Shown here: one piece after another, positions 9,123 through 18,758 of the stretch
Layout: each line of letters opens with the position of its first letter
How positions within the stretch are numbered: the stretch's first letter is position 1
Origin: Parvularculaceae bacterium
GTDB taxonomy: Bacteria > Pseudomonadota > Alphaproteobacteria > Caulobacterales > Parvularculaceae
Assembly (NCBI GenBank): GCA_020446945.1
Contig: JAGRDS010000021.1
Span: 26,043-90,042, forward strand
Length of the DNA: 64,000 bases
Direction of reading: 5' to 3'
Notes under the pieces: model-generated
Database searches by the model: none
The model's input: only the letters and a program-made list of their open reading frames with translations
What the model was told of the DNA's origin: nothing
Program-made: the position numbers and the translations under genes

Positions 9123-9701
9123 TTATCCGAAGATGAGCGCTGATTTCGGGATCGGCTCGCCGAGCGCGTTGCCGAGTATCGCCGCGTGGAACGCCTCGTC
9201 GCCGGCCATTCGCGCGGCTATTTGATGGTAGTCCGGACCGAGTGAGGGAATTAGGCCGAGATAGGCGTTCGCTGCGCCGCGTTCGAGTTTCAGCGCCAGC
9301 TTCAATACATCGCTTTGCGATTTCAGGGTGGCGGCGCCGAGCGCCTGCGCGTATTCATCCAGCGCTTTTTCTGCGACTGGATTTCCGCCGAGATCGCGAA
9401 CGGCCTTGACCAAAGCGTCGCGGTGGCCTTTGTGATGGCCTTGAAACGTCAGCCCGATTTCGACAACGCCCGGTTCCAGCAGTCCGCTTGTCGCCGCAAT
9501 CTGATAAGCGGCGATCCCTTCATGTTCGAGCGCGATTGCGGCGTTCAATATCTGGACATCCTGTGAAATCGCGTCGTCTTTCGCCGCGAATGCGGGCGAG
9601 ACGCCGCCTGCGACGAGGGCGAGGCCGGTAAGCGACAGGGTTTTCCCGGCGCCGCCAAGGATGCTGCGGCGGGATCGGTGATGCGTTAGGTCGAAGGTCA
9701 T
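9123..9701 (-). CDS. Tat-exported ferritin-like domain protein
   Basis: Ferritin-like four-helix protein of 192 residues. The N-terminus carries a twin-arginine export motif (SRRSILGG, residues 10-17) followed by a hydrophobic stretch ending AFA. Candidate di-iron ligands are in ALEHEGIAAYQ (near 58), the ERGAANAYLGL helix and DEAFH. Family members include proteins of unknown function near stress sigma factors. Export through Tat implies folding, and possibly metal loading, in the cytoplasm. It begins 1 nt after the sigma factor gene, so the two are co-transcribed. Whether it stores iron, reacts with peroxide or senses is not shown. Confidence 0.85.
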   Translation of the reverse strand: MTFDLTHHRSRRSILGGAGKTLSLTGLALVAGGVSPAFAAKDDAISQDVQILNAAIALEHEGIAAYQIAATSGLLEPGVVEIGLTFQGHHKGHRDALVKAVRDLGGNPVAEKALDEYAQALGAATLKSQSDVLKLALKLERGAANAYLGLIPSLGPDYHQIAARMAGDEAFHAAILGNALGEPIPKSALIFG

Positions 9702-9702
9702 G

Positions 9703-10422
9703 TCATTTTTCCTTTGAGCTGGCGGAGGTGTCTAAAAAGCGTTCAATTATGGCGGCCGTCATGCGCTCGCAGTCGGCGCCCGCAAATGTCAGCGTTTCGG
9801 CGAGCGCCGCTTTGAGATTCGGCGCCAGCGCGTCGCGCAATTTTTTCCGTGCGCGCATCAATCTCGTATTGACCAGCGCTTCCGCGACGCCGAGAACCGC
9901 CGAAGTCTCGCGCGACGACATCCCCTCGATCTCGCGCAGCACGAAGACGGAGCGCAGCCCGTCGGGAAGTCCGGCGACGGCTGCTTTCAGGAGCGCGGAG
10001 AGTTCGGAATTCATCAGTGCCGATTCCGGCGTGCCGGCTCCGGCGCCGCTCATGCGGCTGCGATACTCGTCTAACATGGCGACATCATTGGAAATAAGTT
10101 CGGCGCGCCGGCGCGCGGATGCGCGTTTGCGGTCGAGCGCGGTATTGAGTGTAATGCGTGTAAGCCAGGTCGAAAGGCTTGAATCGCCGGCGAACTGACC
10201 GATCGACTGAAAAGCTTTCAGATAGGCTTCCTGCACGATTTCCTCGGCGTCGGCGTGTTGGCGCGCAACGCTCCAGGCGGTTCGAAACAGGCGCTGGTTA
10301 TTGCGCGTTGTGATGAGCCGGATAGCGGCTGGATCGCGCCTCGCCGCGCAGGCTGCGAGCGCGCGATCATCCATTTCTTCGTAGTTGCGAGCGAAAAGAG
10401 CCACGGATATTTCCTGTTTCAC
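9703..10422 (-). CDS. ECF-type RNA polymerase sigma factor
   Basis: Extracytoplasmic-function-type sigma factor of up to 239 residues. Region 2 is seen around AEEIVQEAYLKAF and STWLTRITLN, and region 4 around LPDGLRSVFVLREIEGMSSRE. The C-terminal tail contains FAGADCERM, a cysteine-bearing motif common in this subgroup. A GTG start is at 10422; an ATG 16 codons in (10374, before DDRALAA) is an alternative and closer to the family's usual start. No anti-sigma gene is adjacent: the next gene is the Tat ferritin-like protein. That makes the control of this sigma factor unclear. It probably transcribes its own cluster. Confidence 0.88.
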   Translation of the reverse strand: MKQEISVALFARNYEEMDDRALAACAARRDPAAIRLITTRNNQRLFRTAWSVARQHADAEEIVQEAYLKAFQSIGQFAGDSSLSTWLTRITLNTALDRKRASARRRAELISNDVAMLDEYRSRMSGAGAGTPESALMNSELSALLKAAVAGLPDGLRSVFVLREIEGMSSRETSAVLGVAEALVNTRLMRARKKLRDALAPNLKAALAETLTFAGADCERMTAAIIERFLDTSASSKEK

Positions 10423-10471
10423 CCTGTTAGACGCCGCAGCACGGAAAATATGACACCGGCCGGCGTGAAAT

Positions 10472-10499
10472 AAAAAAGGCCCCGCGCGCGCGAGGCCTT
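10472..10499 (-). terminator. rho-independent terminator of acs
   Basis: Read on the minus strand, a stem AAGGCC / GGCCTT with a GC-only loop is followed directly by a run of T. It lies 36 nt beyond the acs stop, in the gap before the sigma factor gene. This is a classic intrinsic terminator that separates acs from the sigma factor operon downstream on the same strand. Confidence 0.85.
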
Positions 10500-10535
10500 G
10501 AGGTCCGGTTCACAAATGTGAGAGCGGCGGTGCGA

Positions 10536-12473
10536 TTAACCGCCGTTTCGCCGGTTCTTCACCAGGTCATCGACGACGCCGGGATCGGCGAGCGTCGAGA
10601 TATCGCCGAGATTGGTAAAATCGTTTTCGGCGATTTTTCTCAGGATGCGGCGCATGATTTTTCCAGAGCGCGTTTTCGGCAGGCCGGGCGCGAACTGGAT
10701 GACGTCAGGTTTGGCGATGGCGCCGATTTCATTTCGGACGTAGCCGACCAGTTCGTTCGTGAGTTCGTCCGAAGGCGCGGCGCCTTGCATCAGCGTGACG
10801 TAGCAATAAATGCCTTGTCCCTTGACGTCGTGCGGGAAGCCGACAACCGCGGCTTCGGCGACTTCGGGATGGGCGACAAGCGCGCTTTCAACTTCCGCCG
10901 TGCCAATGCGGTGGCCGGAAACGTTCAGGACGTCGTCAACGCGCCCGGTGATCCACCAATATCCGTCTTCATCGCGCTTTGCGCCGTCGCCGGTAAAATA
11001 CATGCCGGGATAGGTCGAAAAATAGGTTTCGATAAACCGCTGATGGTCGCCATAGACCGTGCGCATCTGGCCCGGCCATGAATCAAGTATGACGAGATTG
11101 CCGCTCGTTGCGCCTTCGAGAATTTTTCCGTCTGCGTCAACGAGTGCGGGCGCGACGCCGAACATCGGCTTAGTCGCCGAACCCGGTTTCAAATCCGTCG
11201 CGCCGGGAAGGGGGGAGATAAGGACGCCGCCGGTTTCCGTCTGCCACCAAGTATCGACGATAGGGCAACGCTCTTTGCCGACGACGCGATAATACCAGAG
11301 CCAGGCTTCGGGATTGATCGGTTCGCCGACTGTGCCGAGCAGGCGGACCGATGAAAGGTCCGCCGCTTCCACGGGCGCTGCGCCCTCGCGCATCAGCGAA
11401 CGCAGAGCCGTCGGCGCGGTGTAAAAGATGTTGACCTTGTGTTTTTCACAAACGCGCCAGAAGCGCGACACGTCGGGATAGGTTGGCACGCCCTCGAACA
11501 TCAAGGTCGTCGCGCCGTTCGCGAGCGGGCCGTAGACGATATAGGTGTGTCCGGTGACCCAGCCCACATCGGCGGTGCACCAGTAGACTTCGCCGGGCCG
11601 ATAGTCGAACACGACTTCATGCGTAAACGCGGCGAAGGTGAGATAGCCTCCGGTCGTATGAAGAACGCCTTTCGGTTTACCGGTCGAGCCGGAGGTGTAG
11701 AGGATGAATAGCGGGTCTTCCGCATTCATGACCTCGACCGGGCAATCGGGCGCAACATCGTCGCGCGATTCATGCCACCAAAGATCGCGTCCCTTCCTGA
11801 ATTCGATTTCGCCGCCGGTCCGCTTGACGACCAGCACGAAACGAACGCCGTCCGTTTTGGCGAGCGCCGCATCGACATTGCGCTTGAGCGGAATTTTCCT
11901 GCCCGCCCTTACGCCTTCGTCGGCGGTGATGATCGCCGCCGGCGTGCAGTCGTTGATCCGGCTCGCCAGGCTGTCCGGCGAAAAGCCGCCGAAAACGACA
12001 GAGTGAATGGCGCCGATGCGTGCGCAGGCGAGCATCGCGAAAGCCGCTTCCGGAATCATCGGCATGTAGATGATGACGCGGTCGCCGCGTTTTACATTGC
12101 GCGCTTTCAAGAGGTTCGCCATCCGGCACACCTCCTCGTAAAGCTCGCCATAGGTGACGCGCCGGTCATCGCCCGGCTCGTCGCCCTCCCAAACGATCGC
12201 AACATCGTTCTCGCGGTCGGGAAGGTGCCGGTCTATGCAATTATACGCGGCGTTCAGCGCACCGTCTTCGAACCATCGAATACGGAAATCATCCTTGTTG
12301 AAGGATACGTCCTTGATTTTCGTCGGCGCGCTATGCCAGTCGATTCGCGCCGCCGCATTCTTCCAGAAGCCTTCCGGATCGTCGATGGAGCGTCGATAGT
12401 CCGCCTCGTATCCGGCCTTGTCATAAAGCGCGCGTTCGGCCGCGTCTTTCTTTACGGAAATAATCTCGGTCAT
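10536..12473 (-). CDS. acs: acetyl-CoA synthetase (AMP-forming)
   Basis: Activates acetate to acetyl-CoA through acetyl-AMP, 645 residues, the usual length of Acs. The adenylate-forming signature [11 protein letters not shown] is present, as are the CoA/adenylate motif around [10 protein letters not shown] and the C-terminal hinge region. The catalytic lysine lies in TRSGKIMRR, the residue normally controlled by acetylation. Its start is 16 nt downstream of the aldehyde dehydrogenase stop. The pair could therefore convert acetaldehyde or another aldehyde to an acid and then to its CoA ester. It ends at a clear terminator. Confidence 0.96.
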   Translation of the reverse strand: MTEIISVKKDAAERALYDKAGYEADYRRSIDDPEGFWKNAAARIDWHSAPTKIKDVSFNKDDFRIRWFEDGALNAAYNCIDRHLPDRENDVAIVWEGDEPGDDRRVTYGELYEEVCRMANLLKARNVKRGDRVIIYMPMIPEAAFAMLACARIGAIHSVVFGGFSPDSLASRINDCTPAAIITADEGVRAGRKIPLKRNVDAALAKTDGVRFVLVVKRTGGEIEFRKGRDLWWHESRDDVAPDCPVEVMNAEDPLFILYTSGSTGKPKGVLHTTGGYLTFAAFTHEVVFDYRPGEVYWCTADVGWVTGHTYIVYGPLANGATTLMFEGVPTYPDVSRFWRVCEKHKVNIFYTAPTALRSLMREGAAPVEAADLSSVRLLGTVGEPINPEAWLWYYRVVGKERCPIVDTWWQTETGGVLISPLPGATDLKPGSATKPMFGVAPALVDADGKILEGATSGNLVILDSWPGQMRTVYGDHQRFIETYFSTYPGMYFTGDGAKRDEDGYWWITGRVDDVLNVSGHRIGTAEVESALVAHPEVAEAAVVGFPHDVKGQGIYCYVTLMQGAAPSDELTNELVGYVRNEIGAIAKPDVIQFAPGLPKTRSGKIMRRILRKIAENDFTNLGDISTLADPGVVDDLVKNRRNGG

Positions 12474-12489
12474 CGCTCGCGCGCTCGCA

Positions 12490-13917
12490 TCAGTTCAACG
12501 GCTTCAGGACCGCCTTCGTTTCCAGGAATTCTTCAACGCCGTGGGTGCCCCATTCGCGCCCATTGCCGGATTGCTTGTAGCCGCCGAATGGCGCCGTGGC
12601 GTCGACGCCGGCGCCGTTCAGATGAATATTGCCGGCCCGGATGCGCTTTGCAACTTTCCGCGCATGGTTGATGTCGCCGGAATAGACATAACCCGAAAGG
12701 CCGTAGGGTGTGTCGTTGGCGATCGCGACCGCGTCGTCTTCATCCTTGTAAGGTATGATTGTGAGGACGGGGCCGAAAATCTCCTCGCGGGCAATCGTCA
12801 TCTGATTGTCGGCGCGCGCGAAAATCGTCGGCTTGACGTAGTAGCCCTTGTCGAGTCCATCGGGCCTGTCCGCGCCGCCGGCGACGAGTTCGGCGCCTTC
12901 CTCCATGCCTTTTTTGATAAGCGCTTGAATCTTGTTCCATTGCGTTTCATTGACGACCGGCCCGATAACGGTGCCTTCCTCATTCGGATCGCCGACGCGC
13001 ACCTTGGCGGCTGCGTCCCTTGCGATGGCGATCGCCTCGTCCATGCGCGCCGCCGGCACGAGCATGCGCGAGGGCGCGTTGCACGACTGGCCCGAGTTAT
13101 TCATCATCGCCATGACGCCGCGTGATACGGCTTTCTTGAAGTCCGCGTCGTCGAGAATGATGTTCGCGCTTTTTCCGCCAAGCTCCTGCGCGACACGTTT
13201 GACGGTCGGCGCGGCGTTTTTGGCGACTTCGACGCCGGCGCGGGTGGAGCCGGTGAAGGAAACCATGTCGACGCCCGGATGGGACGACATCGCTGAGCCG
13301 ACTTCAGGGCCCATACCATCGACGAGATTGAATACTCCCTTGGGCACGCCCGCCGAATGGAGAATCTCCGCGAAGATATGCGCGGAAAACGGTGCGACTT
13401 CCGACGGCTTCAGCACCATGGTGCAACCGGCCGCGAGCGCCGGCGCCACTTTGCAGGTGATCTGGTTCATCGGCCAGTTCCATGGCGTGATGAGGGCGCA
13501 AACGCCGATCGGCTCGCGCACCAGCCAGTGGGAACCCTTGTCCTGCTCAAACTCGATTTCATCGAGCGCTTTCATCGCCGTCATGAAATGCCCGAGCGAA
13601 GAGGCCGATTGCGCGTGAAGGGCGAGACCCTTCGGCGCGCCCATCTCCTCGGTGATCGCGCGCGCCATTTCTTCATTGCGCTTGAGATATTCGTCGATAA
13701 TGCGCTGAAGGAGCGCTTTGCGCTCTTCTATGGAGGTGTTGGAAAAACCGGGGAAGGCGGCCTGCGCGGCGCGCACGGCCCGGTCGACATCGCTCGAATC
13801 GCCGAGCGCGATCCTGGCGAAAGCCGTTTCGGTTGCAGGGTTGATAACGTCGAGCGTTCCGGCGCCATGCGGGTCGACCCATTCGCCGTCGATGTAGAAT
13901 TTTGTCAGGTCGCGCAT
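12490..13917 (-). CDS. aldehyde dehydrogenase family protein
   Basis: NAD(P)-dependent aldehyde oxidising enzyme of 475 residues, full length for the superfamily. The coenzyme-site motif TPWNWPMNQ, the glycine motif SFTGSTRAG, the general base in ELGGKSANI and the catalytic cysteine in [12 protein letters not shown] are all present. The substrate cannot be read from the sequence. Probable operon partner is acs, 16 nt downstream, which would fit oxidation of an aldehyde to a carboxylate that is then activated. Confidence 0.93.
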   Translation of the reverse strand: MRDLTKFYIDGEWVDPHGAGTLDVINPATETAFARIALGDSSDVDRAVRAAQAAFPGFSNTSIEERKALLQRIIDEYLKRNEEMARAITEEMGAPKGLALHAQSASSLGHFMTAMKALDEIEFEQDKGSHWLVREPIGVCALITPWNWPMNQITCKVAPALAAGCTMVLKPSEVAPFSAHIFAEILHSAGVPKGVFNLVDGMGPEVGSAMSSHPGVDMVSFTGSTRAGVEVAKNAAPTVKRVAQELGGKSANIILDDADFKKAVSRGVMAMMNNSGQSCNAPSRMLVPAARMDEAIAIARDAAAKVRVGDPNEEGTVIGPVVNETQWNKIQALIKKGMEEGAELVAGGADRPDGLDKGYYVKPTIFARADNQMTIAREEIFGPVLTIIPYKDEDDAVAIANDTPYGLSGYVYSGDINHARKVAKRIRAGNIHLNGAGVDATAPFGGYKQSGNGREWGTHGVEEFLETKAVLKPLN

Positions 13918-14024
13918 GCTTGCATCTCCATGAAAAGCGGGGAAGCGGCAATGCTAGTGCGCCGGCGCGAAAAGGGAAACCCGGGCGCTTGTCGCAGGGC
14001 CGAAAAAAACCCGCCGGCTCGCGC

Positions 14025-16472
14025 CTAAAAATCCATCAGATAGAGCGGGCAGGGGTCCAGTTTGTTCGCTGTCGGGGTGACGCCCGCATAATCGAAGCGA
14101 AACCGGTCGCCGGCCGTCGCGGCGGCGGCGCCTGCGAAACTTTCACTTGCGAATACCCCGCCTGCAGGCGTTTGCGGCCGGCATAGAGCGGTAACGAGAG
14201 TTTGAAGAAAATTCGACCGGTCCTTTTCCGAGCGAATATCGGCGACGCCCGCATCCAGCCAGAACCGAAGCCTTGCGCCTGCCGGCGATCGAGCCGCCGT
14301 CTTCGCCGCTTCGCCGGCCCTGATGGGGCAGTCGAAAGCGTAAACAGTCAATCCGCCTTCGACGGCGACGAAATTCGCCCCCGGATCGAAGTCGCCCAAT
14401 GCGTCTTTGGAACTTGAACTTTCGACAACCAGCGCGAAGCACGGCGCAAACGTTTCATCTGAACTCTTCTTCGACAGCGGCGAAGGCCATTCGTCCTCGA
14501 ATGTTTCGCCGCGCCGGCCGAGCGACATCCACTTTTCCGCGTTCTCGCAGCTGATGGATTCGCGCGGCGTTCGCCCTTTCTGGACTGCGAACGCGCCGAT
14601 CGCCTCGGTTGCGAGATCATCGGCGAGGCGCAGCGTCCGTCCCATCGCGATATGCGCGCCGAGGCGGAAGGCGGCGCGCGATGGCGGCTGCCTGCGCGTC
14701 CATTCGACCGTTTTTGCAGCCTCGACGCACGCCACGAACCGCTCTTTCCATTCCGGGCCGGCGGGCGTGACCGAGGTCGCCAGGAAATCGTTCGGCGCCA
14801 GCGGCAGGTGAACATGCAATGGAACGCCGGCTTCGATGAGACCTTCGGCGAAAATAATGTCCGCGCCGGCGGCGAGCGCGCCGATAGCGGCGGCGATCGC
14901 TTCGCGCTCCAGCATTGCGGCGAACCTATCTTTAAGGCGCGTCGCCGCGCCGGTATCGTCAGACGTCGCCAGCGGCCCGCTGAAGAACAGGACGGCGCCC
15001 TGCGGTGCGGCGGCGTTTATCCACCCGTCGTCGATCGGCAGCGAGCCGGAAAGACGCCGGAGCTGCTTGCGCGTCGTTGCGATCTTGCCGGGCGCGGCGT
15101 CGACCGCGGCGACGGCCGAGGCGAAACCGGATGCGGCGCCGATAAGATCGCCCTCGATCAGCCGGCATTCGGCGAGCGTTGCGCGCGGCCAATAGGCGTC
15201 GTCGTCGACGTCGATCGCATCGAGGGCGCTTTCGGCGCGCGCACGCACGTCCTTTGCGATACCCTTGGCGCGATCGACATCGCCGGCCATCGCCCAGGTC
15301 GCGGCGGCGTTGACGCCGGGATAAGTCGTTCCAAGCGCCTTGAAGACCTTTTCATATCCTTCCGCCGCCTTTTTCAGCGCCGCCCTGTCCGCCGCGCCTT
15401 TTCCGGCGAAGGCGAGATCGCGGCGAAGGCGCGGTTCGATGCTGGCGACGTCTTCGTTTTTCGCGTTTGTCGACAGTTTGAAATCATCGACAAGCGCAAG
15501 CGCTTCCTTCAGCGCGCCCATGCGCGCCATGGCGAGTACGGCGAAATATTTGAATTTCTCATCGCGCGGCGCACGCTTTACGCCTTCCATCGCCAGATCG
15601 TATGCGGCGCTGTTCTCACCAAGGTTTATATGCGCCGAAATCTCCCAATAGGCGTCGCGTTCCGCGTCCGCAGGCGAGGGCGCATTATCGCCGGCGAGCT
15701 GCGACAGGCGCTTGCGGTTTTCAATGACGATATCGCCGCCCTTGGCCTGGAGAATAAGGCCCGAGCGCTCCCACATCGTCATTGTGCGGTTCACATGTTC
15801 GCGGCTGACGCCGAGCATATCGGCGATCTGTGTTTGCGGCAGGCGCGCAATCGTCGCCTGCGGCTCCCAGCGATTGCCGGTCGCAATCACGGCGAGTTGA
15901 GACAGGAGGGAGGCGAGGCGCGTTTCGAGCGGGCTTTGAAGCGCCGCCGCATGGCGCACGGTCAACTCGCGCATATATTTGGCGAGGGAGGCGAGGGTCG
16001 CCATGGACAGCTCTTCCGACCGCCGCATGACGCGCAGGAAATCCGCGATCGGAATCGCGACAAGGGTCAGGTTCGAAAGCGCGCGCCATTCGCTCCCGTC
16101 GGTGATGGCGTCGACTTTAAGGGTTTCACCGACGCGCACGAGCCCGATGACATCGCCCGGCCCCATTAACGCGGCCAGCACGCCGCCGCCGTTTTGCGGT
16201 CCGCGGCAGATCAGCGCCGCGGCGCCGCCGACGATGAAGAACACGTTTTCGGCCTTGCCCCTGGCGGGCGCGATCGGCTTGCCTCTCTCGATCGCAAGGC
16301 TCCGCGCGCAGCGCGCAAGCTCCCCAACGTCGTCTTCGCCGACGGCGTCGAATAAAGGCGCAGCGCTTATTATACGGGCGAGATAACCCCGTTCAGCCTC
16401 TTTTGCGTCTCGCGCCACCCAACCCTCCCTGACGCGCGGGCTGTTTATCGGGGTTTGCGCCGTCTCAAGCAA
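14025..16472 (-). CDS. Crp/Fnr-type regulator fused to TPR, Rossmann-like and degenerate cyclase regions
   Basis: 815 residues, more than three times the size of a normal Crp/Fnr regulator. Residues about 35-150 form a cyclic-nucleotide-binding-type barrel, but the usual FGE...RAA phosphate cassette is not recognisable. Residues about 203-245 are a Crp helix-turn-helix whose recognition helix reads SREHVNR, keeping the R-E-x-x-x-R pattern of Crp. Residues about 272-475 are TPR-like and match the TPR region (TRAFs-binding type, e.g. YPGVNAA) found before bacterial class III cyclases. Residues about 490-600 look Rossmann/SLOG-like (ADIIFAEG, HVHLPLAPNDF). Residues about 675-815 resemble a cyclase domain (TPAGGVFASESFA, DYAGV, PLYLMDF), but the metal-binding aspartates and the catalytic Asn/Arg are not seen. 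I infer a regulator sensing through a pseudo-cyclase arm. The domain order is from memory of families, not a search. Confidence 0.8.
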   Translation of the reverse strand: MLETAQTPINSPRVREGWVARDAKEAERGYLARIISAAPLFDAVGEDDVGELARCARSLAIERGKPIAPARGKAENVFFIVGGAAALICRGPQNGGGVLAALMGPGDVIGLVRVGETLKVDAITDGSEWRALSNLTLVAIPIADFLRVMRRSEELSMATLASLAKYMRELTVRHAAALQSPLETRLASLLSQLAVIATGNRWEPQATIARLPQTQIADMLGVSREHVNRTMTMWERSGLILQAKGGDIVIENRKRLSQLAGDNAPSPADAERDAYWEISAHINLGENSAAYDLAMEGVKRAPRDEKFKYFAVLAMARMGALKEALALVDDFKLSTNAKNEDVASIEPRLRRDLAFAGKGAADRAALKKAAEGYEKVFKALGTTYPGVNAAATWAMAGDVDRAKGIAKDVRARAESALDAIDVDDDAYWPRATLAECRLIEGDLIGAASGFASAVAAVDAAPGKIATTRKQLRRLSGSLPIDDGWINAAAPQGAVLFFSGPLATSDDTGAATRLKDRFAAMLEREAIAAAIGALAAGADIIFAEGLIEAGVPLHVHLPLAPNDFLATSVTPAGPEWKERFVACVEAAKTVEWTRRQPPSRAAFRLGAHIAMGRTLRLADDLATEAIGAFAVQKGRTPRESISCENAEKWMSLGRRGETFEDEWPSPLSKKSSDETFAPCFALVVESSSSKDALGDFDPGANFVAVEGGLTVYAFDCPIRAGEAAKTAARSPAGARLRFWLDAGVADIRSEKDRSNFLQTLVTALCRPQTPAGGVFASESFAGAAAATAGDRFRFDYAGVTPTANKLDPCPLYLMDF

Positions 16473-16500
16473 GGTTCAGTTCCGTATTCGGTCCCAAGGT

Positions 16501-16575
16501 CTGGGGGACGTCGAGATTTCCGGCCCAAACAACGAGAAACGACCGGATCGCTCCGGCCGTTTCCATCTCCCCCAG
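16501..16575 (-). promoter_or_regulatory. putative structured leader of the Crp-fusion mRNA
   Basis: Two nested inverted repeats. The outer arms CTGGGGGA (16501-16508) and TCCCCCAG (16568-16575) are exact complements. The inner hairpin spans 16536-16563 with arms GAAACG / CGTTTC and CCGGA / TCCGG, one mismatch and a four-base loop. They lie 29-104 nt upstream of the start codon of the Crp-fusion gene, in its predicted 5' leader. They could act as an attenuator, RNA-stability element or translation control. No known riboswitch was recognised. Confidence 0.4.
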
Positions 16576-16704
16576 GCTCGGGTTGCGTGATCGCCGCGCT
16601 TCCCTTGTCTGCTACAGCTGGCGGGGTCTGGGCGTCTTCGAAGGGGCTGTTTGACTATCCCACCATCCGCAGCCTGAAAGTTAACGCGCCTGCGGGCGGC
16701 GGAC

Positions 16705-16720
16705 TGTGACCTAGGTCACA
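16705..16720. promoter_or_regulatory. perfect Crp-type operator, TGTGA-N6-TCACA
   Basis: A 16-bp exact palindrome, TGTGACCTAGGTCACA, matching the classical Crp half-sites and spacing. It lies 233 bp upstream of the start of the Crp-type fusion gene, whose recognition helix has the Crp-like R-E-x-x-x-R pattern. It lies 136 bp beyond the cysNC stop. Autoregulation is the simplest reading. The protein that binds it is an inference. Confidence 0.7.
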
Positions 16721-16792
16721 CGCCGGGGCGATTGGTCCGGCGGGATTGGCCGGGCGCGCTTTGCGGCCGGGCGCCGTGCATCCCCTGCAAAA

Positions 16793-16820
16793 GGGCCCGC
16801 CCCCGATTTTTCACGGGGGC
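16793..16820 (-). terminator. probable terminator of the cysD-cysNC operon
   Basis: On the minus strand a 7-bp stem GCCCCCG / CGGGGGC (16799-16820) with an AT-rich 8-base loop is followed by GGGCCC and four T. It lies 36 nt past the cysNC stop. The T tract is short and offset, so this is a weak intrinsic terminator at best. Confidence 0.5.
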
Positions 16821-16856
16821 GACAGGGCGGGGATCAAGGCGCGCGCGGCCGGCTGA

Positions 16857-18758
16857 TCAGCCGAGATAGCCGTTCTTTTTCAGGTGTTCGACGATTTCGC
16901 TCGCCGCATCCGCGGCGGATACCTTCGACGTGTCGAGCGTGACCTCGGCGTTTTCCGGCGCTTCATAGTCGGAATCGATGCCGGTGAAGTTTTTGATCTC
17001 GCCGCGACGGGCCTTGGCGTAGAGGCCTTTCACATCGCGCCTCTCGCAGACTTCGATCGGCGTCGAGACAAACACCTCGATGAATTCGCCGCTTTCCACC
17101 ATGTCGCGCGCCATGCGCCGCTCGCTCTGGAACGGCGAGATGAAGGAGACGAGGACGATGAGCCCCGCATCGACCATCAGCTTCGACGTTTCCGCGACGC
17201 GGCGGATGTTCTCAACGCGATCGGCGTCTGTGAAGCCGAGATCCTTGTTGAGACCGTGACGCACATTGTCGCCGTCAAGCGTATAGGTGTGACGGCCGAG
17301 ATCGTGCAGCTTTTTCTCAACCAGATTGGCGACCGTCGATTTTCCCGCGCCCGAAAGGCCGGTGAACCATAGCACGCACGGTTTTTGATGTTTCGATGCG
17401 GCGCGCGCCAGTTTGTTGACGTCGAGATCCTGCCAGTGAACGTTCTGCGCGCGTCGAAGGGAAAAGTCGATCATGCCGACGCCGACCGTATTGTTCGTCC
17501 GCCGGTCGATGATGATGAAAGATCCCGTCTCCCGATTGTGCGCATAAGGATCGAAGGCGATAGCCGCCGATGTCGAGATATTGCAGAACCCGACTTCGTT
17601 CAGCTCAAGCGTCTTGCCCGACATGTGTTCAAGCGTATTGACGTTGACTTTGTGTTTCAGCTCGGTGATCGCGCCGGCGATGATGCGGTTCGCGGTCTTG
17701 AACAGGTATTGCCGCCCCGGAATCATTTCATCGTCATGCATCCAGATGACATGGGCGGCGAACTGGTCCGACTGTTCGGCGGGCGCCTTGCCGGCGCAGA
17801 TGATATCGCCGCGCGATATGTCGATTTCATCGGCGAGGCAGATTGTAACCGCCTGATGCTGGCCGGCGGCGGCGAGATCGCCGTCTTTTGCGACGATGCG
17901 CGTCACGCGCGAACGCCGGCCCGACGGAACGACGACGATTTCATCGCCGGGCCTGACTGTTCCCGATGCGACCGTTCCCGAAAAGCCGCGGAAATTGAGG
18001 TTCGGGCGGTTCACCCATTGAACCGGCAGGCGGAACGGCTCGGCCGAACCGTCTTTGGAAACGTCGAGCGATTCAAGATAGGGCAGGAGCGCCGGGCCCC
18101 GGTGCCATGGCGTATTGGCGCTTTTTGTCAGAATGTTGTCGCCTTCGAGCGCCGAGACGGGAATGCAGACGATCGACTGGAAGCCGAGTTGTTTGGCGAA
18201 GGCGCGATAGTCCGCCTCGATCTTATCGAAAGTCGCGCGCGAATAATCGACAAGGTCCATCTTGTTGATGGCGACGACAATGTGGCGAATGCCGAGAAGC
18301 GAACAGATATAGGAATGGCGCCGCGTCTGTTTGAGAACGCCCTGGCGCGCGTCGATAAGGATGATTGCGACATCCGCCGTGGACGCGCCCGTCGCCATGT
18401 TTCGCGTGTATTGTTCGTGGCCGGGCGTGTCGGCCACGATGAATTTGCGCTTTTCGGTCGAGAAAAACCGGTAGGCGACGTCGATCGTGATTCCCTGTTC
18501 GCGCTCTGCGGCGAGACCATCGACAAGAAGCGCGAAGTCGATTTTTTCGCCCTGCGTTCCGACTTTTCTGGAGTCGGCTTCAAGAGCGGCGAGCTGGTCT
18601 TCATATAACAGCTTGGTGTCGTAAAGGAGACGCCCGATCAGGGTCGATTTCCCGTCATCGACGCTGCCGCACGTGATAAAGCGAAGCATCGACTTTTTCT
18701 CATGCGCATCGAGATAGGCGATAATGTCGTCGGCGGCGGTTGCTGCTGCGTGGGCCAT
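16857..18758 (-). CDS. cysNC: sulfate adenylyltransferase GTPase subunit fused to APS kinase
   Basis: Bifunctional enzyme of 633 residues. The N-terminal CysN part is a translation-factor-type GTPase ([21 protein letters not shown]) that drives APS formation with CysD. The C-terminal CysC part, from about residue 455, has the kinase P-loop GLSGAGKST and phosphorylates APS to PAPS. The fusion is common in alphaproteobacteria. Its start overlaps the cysD stop by one base (TAATG), indicating translational coupling. The product PAPS serves sulfate reduction and could supply the PAPS-type sulfotransferase at 52-53 kb. Confidence 0.96.
   Translation of the reverse strand: MAHAAATAADDIIAYLDAHEKKSMLRFITCGSVDDGKSTLIGRLLYDTKLLYEDQLAALEADSRKVGTQGEKIDFALLVDGLAAEREQGITIDVAYRFFSTEKRKFIVADTPGHEQYTRNMATGASTADVAIILIDARQGVLKQTRRHSYICSLLGIRHIVVAINKMDLVDYSRATFDKIEADYRAFAKQLGFQSIVCIPVSALEGDNILTKSANTPWHRGPALLPYLESLDVSKDGSAEPFRLPVQWVNRPNLNFRGFSGTVASGTVRPGDEIVVVPSGRRSRVTRIVAKDGDLAAAGQHQAVTICLADEIDISRGDIICAGKAPAEQSDQFAAHVIWMHDDEMIPGRQYLFKTANRIIAGAITELKHKVNVNTLEHMSGKTLELNEVGFCNISTSAAIAFDPYAHNRETGSFIIIDRRTNNTVGVGMIDFSLRRAQNVHWQDLDVNKLARAASKHQKPCVLWFTGLSGAGKSTVANLVEKKLHDLGRHTYTLDGDNVRHGLNKDLGFTDADRVENIRRVAETSKLMVDAGLIVLVSFISPFQSERRMARDMVESGEFIEVFVSTPIEVCERRDVKGLYAKARRGEIKNFTGIDSDYEAPENAEVTLDTSKVSAADAASEIVEHLKKNGYLG

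Larger units (their letters stand above)
16473..16856. other. 384 bp non-coding region between cysNC and the Crp-fusion gene
   Basis: No credible gene. An 84-codon ORF on the plus strand (16455-16709) has no family resemblance. Read leftwards, the region holds the cysNC terminator hairpin, then a perfect Crp-type palindrome, then a leader of about 230 nt before the Crp-fusion start. The leader can fold into nested hairpins. Each is listed separately. Confidence 0.7.

Noticed and set aside
10510..10521. TCACA-N2-TGTGA repeat near the acs terminator
   Set aside because: The half-sites point outward and are two bases apart, unlike a Crp operator, and it lies downstream of acs rather than at a promoter.
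16455..16709. 84-codon plus-strand ORF in the cysNC / Crp-fusion gap
   Set aside because: No ribosome site, no recognisable domain, overlaps the start of a conserved gene and the Crp-type palindrome lies at its end.
16850..16863. 14-bp perfect palindrome across the cysNC stop codon
   Set aside because: It overlaps coding sequence and no regulator or terminator function is suggested by its place; chance is likely in GC-rich DNA.
17385..18608. 407-codon open frame antisense to cysNC
   Set aside because: It lies wholly opposite a well-conserved GTPase/kinase gene. High-GC genes often leave long stop-free frames on the other strand, and I see no family motif in it.
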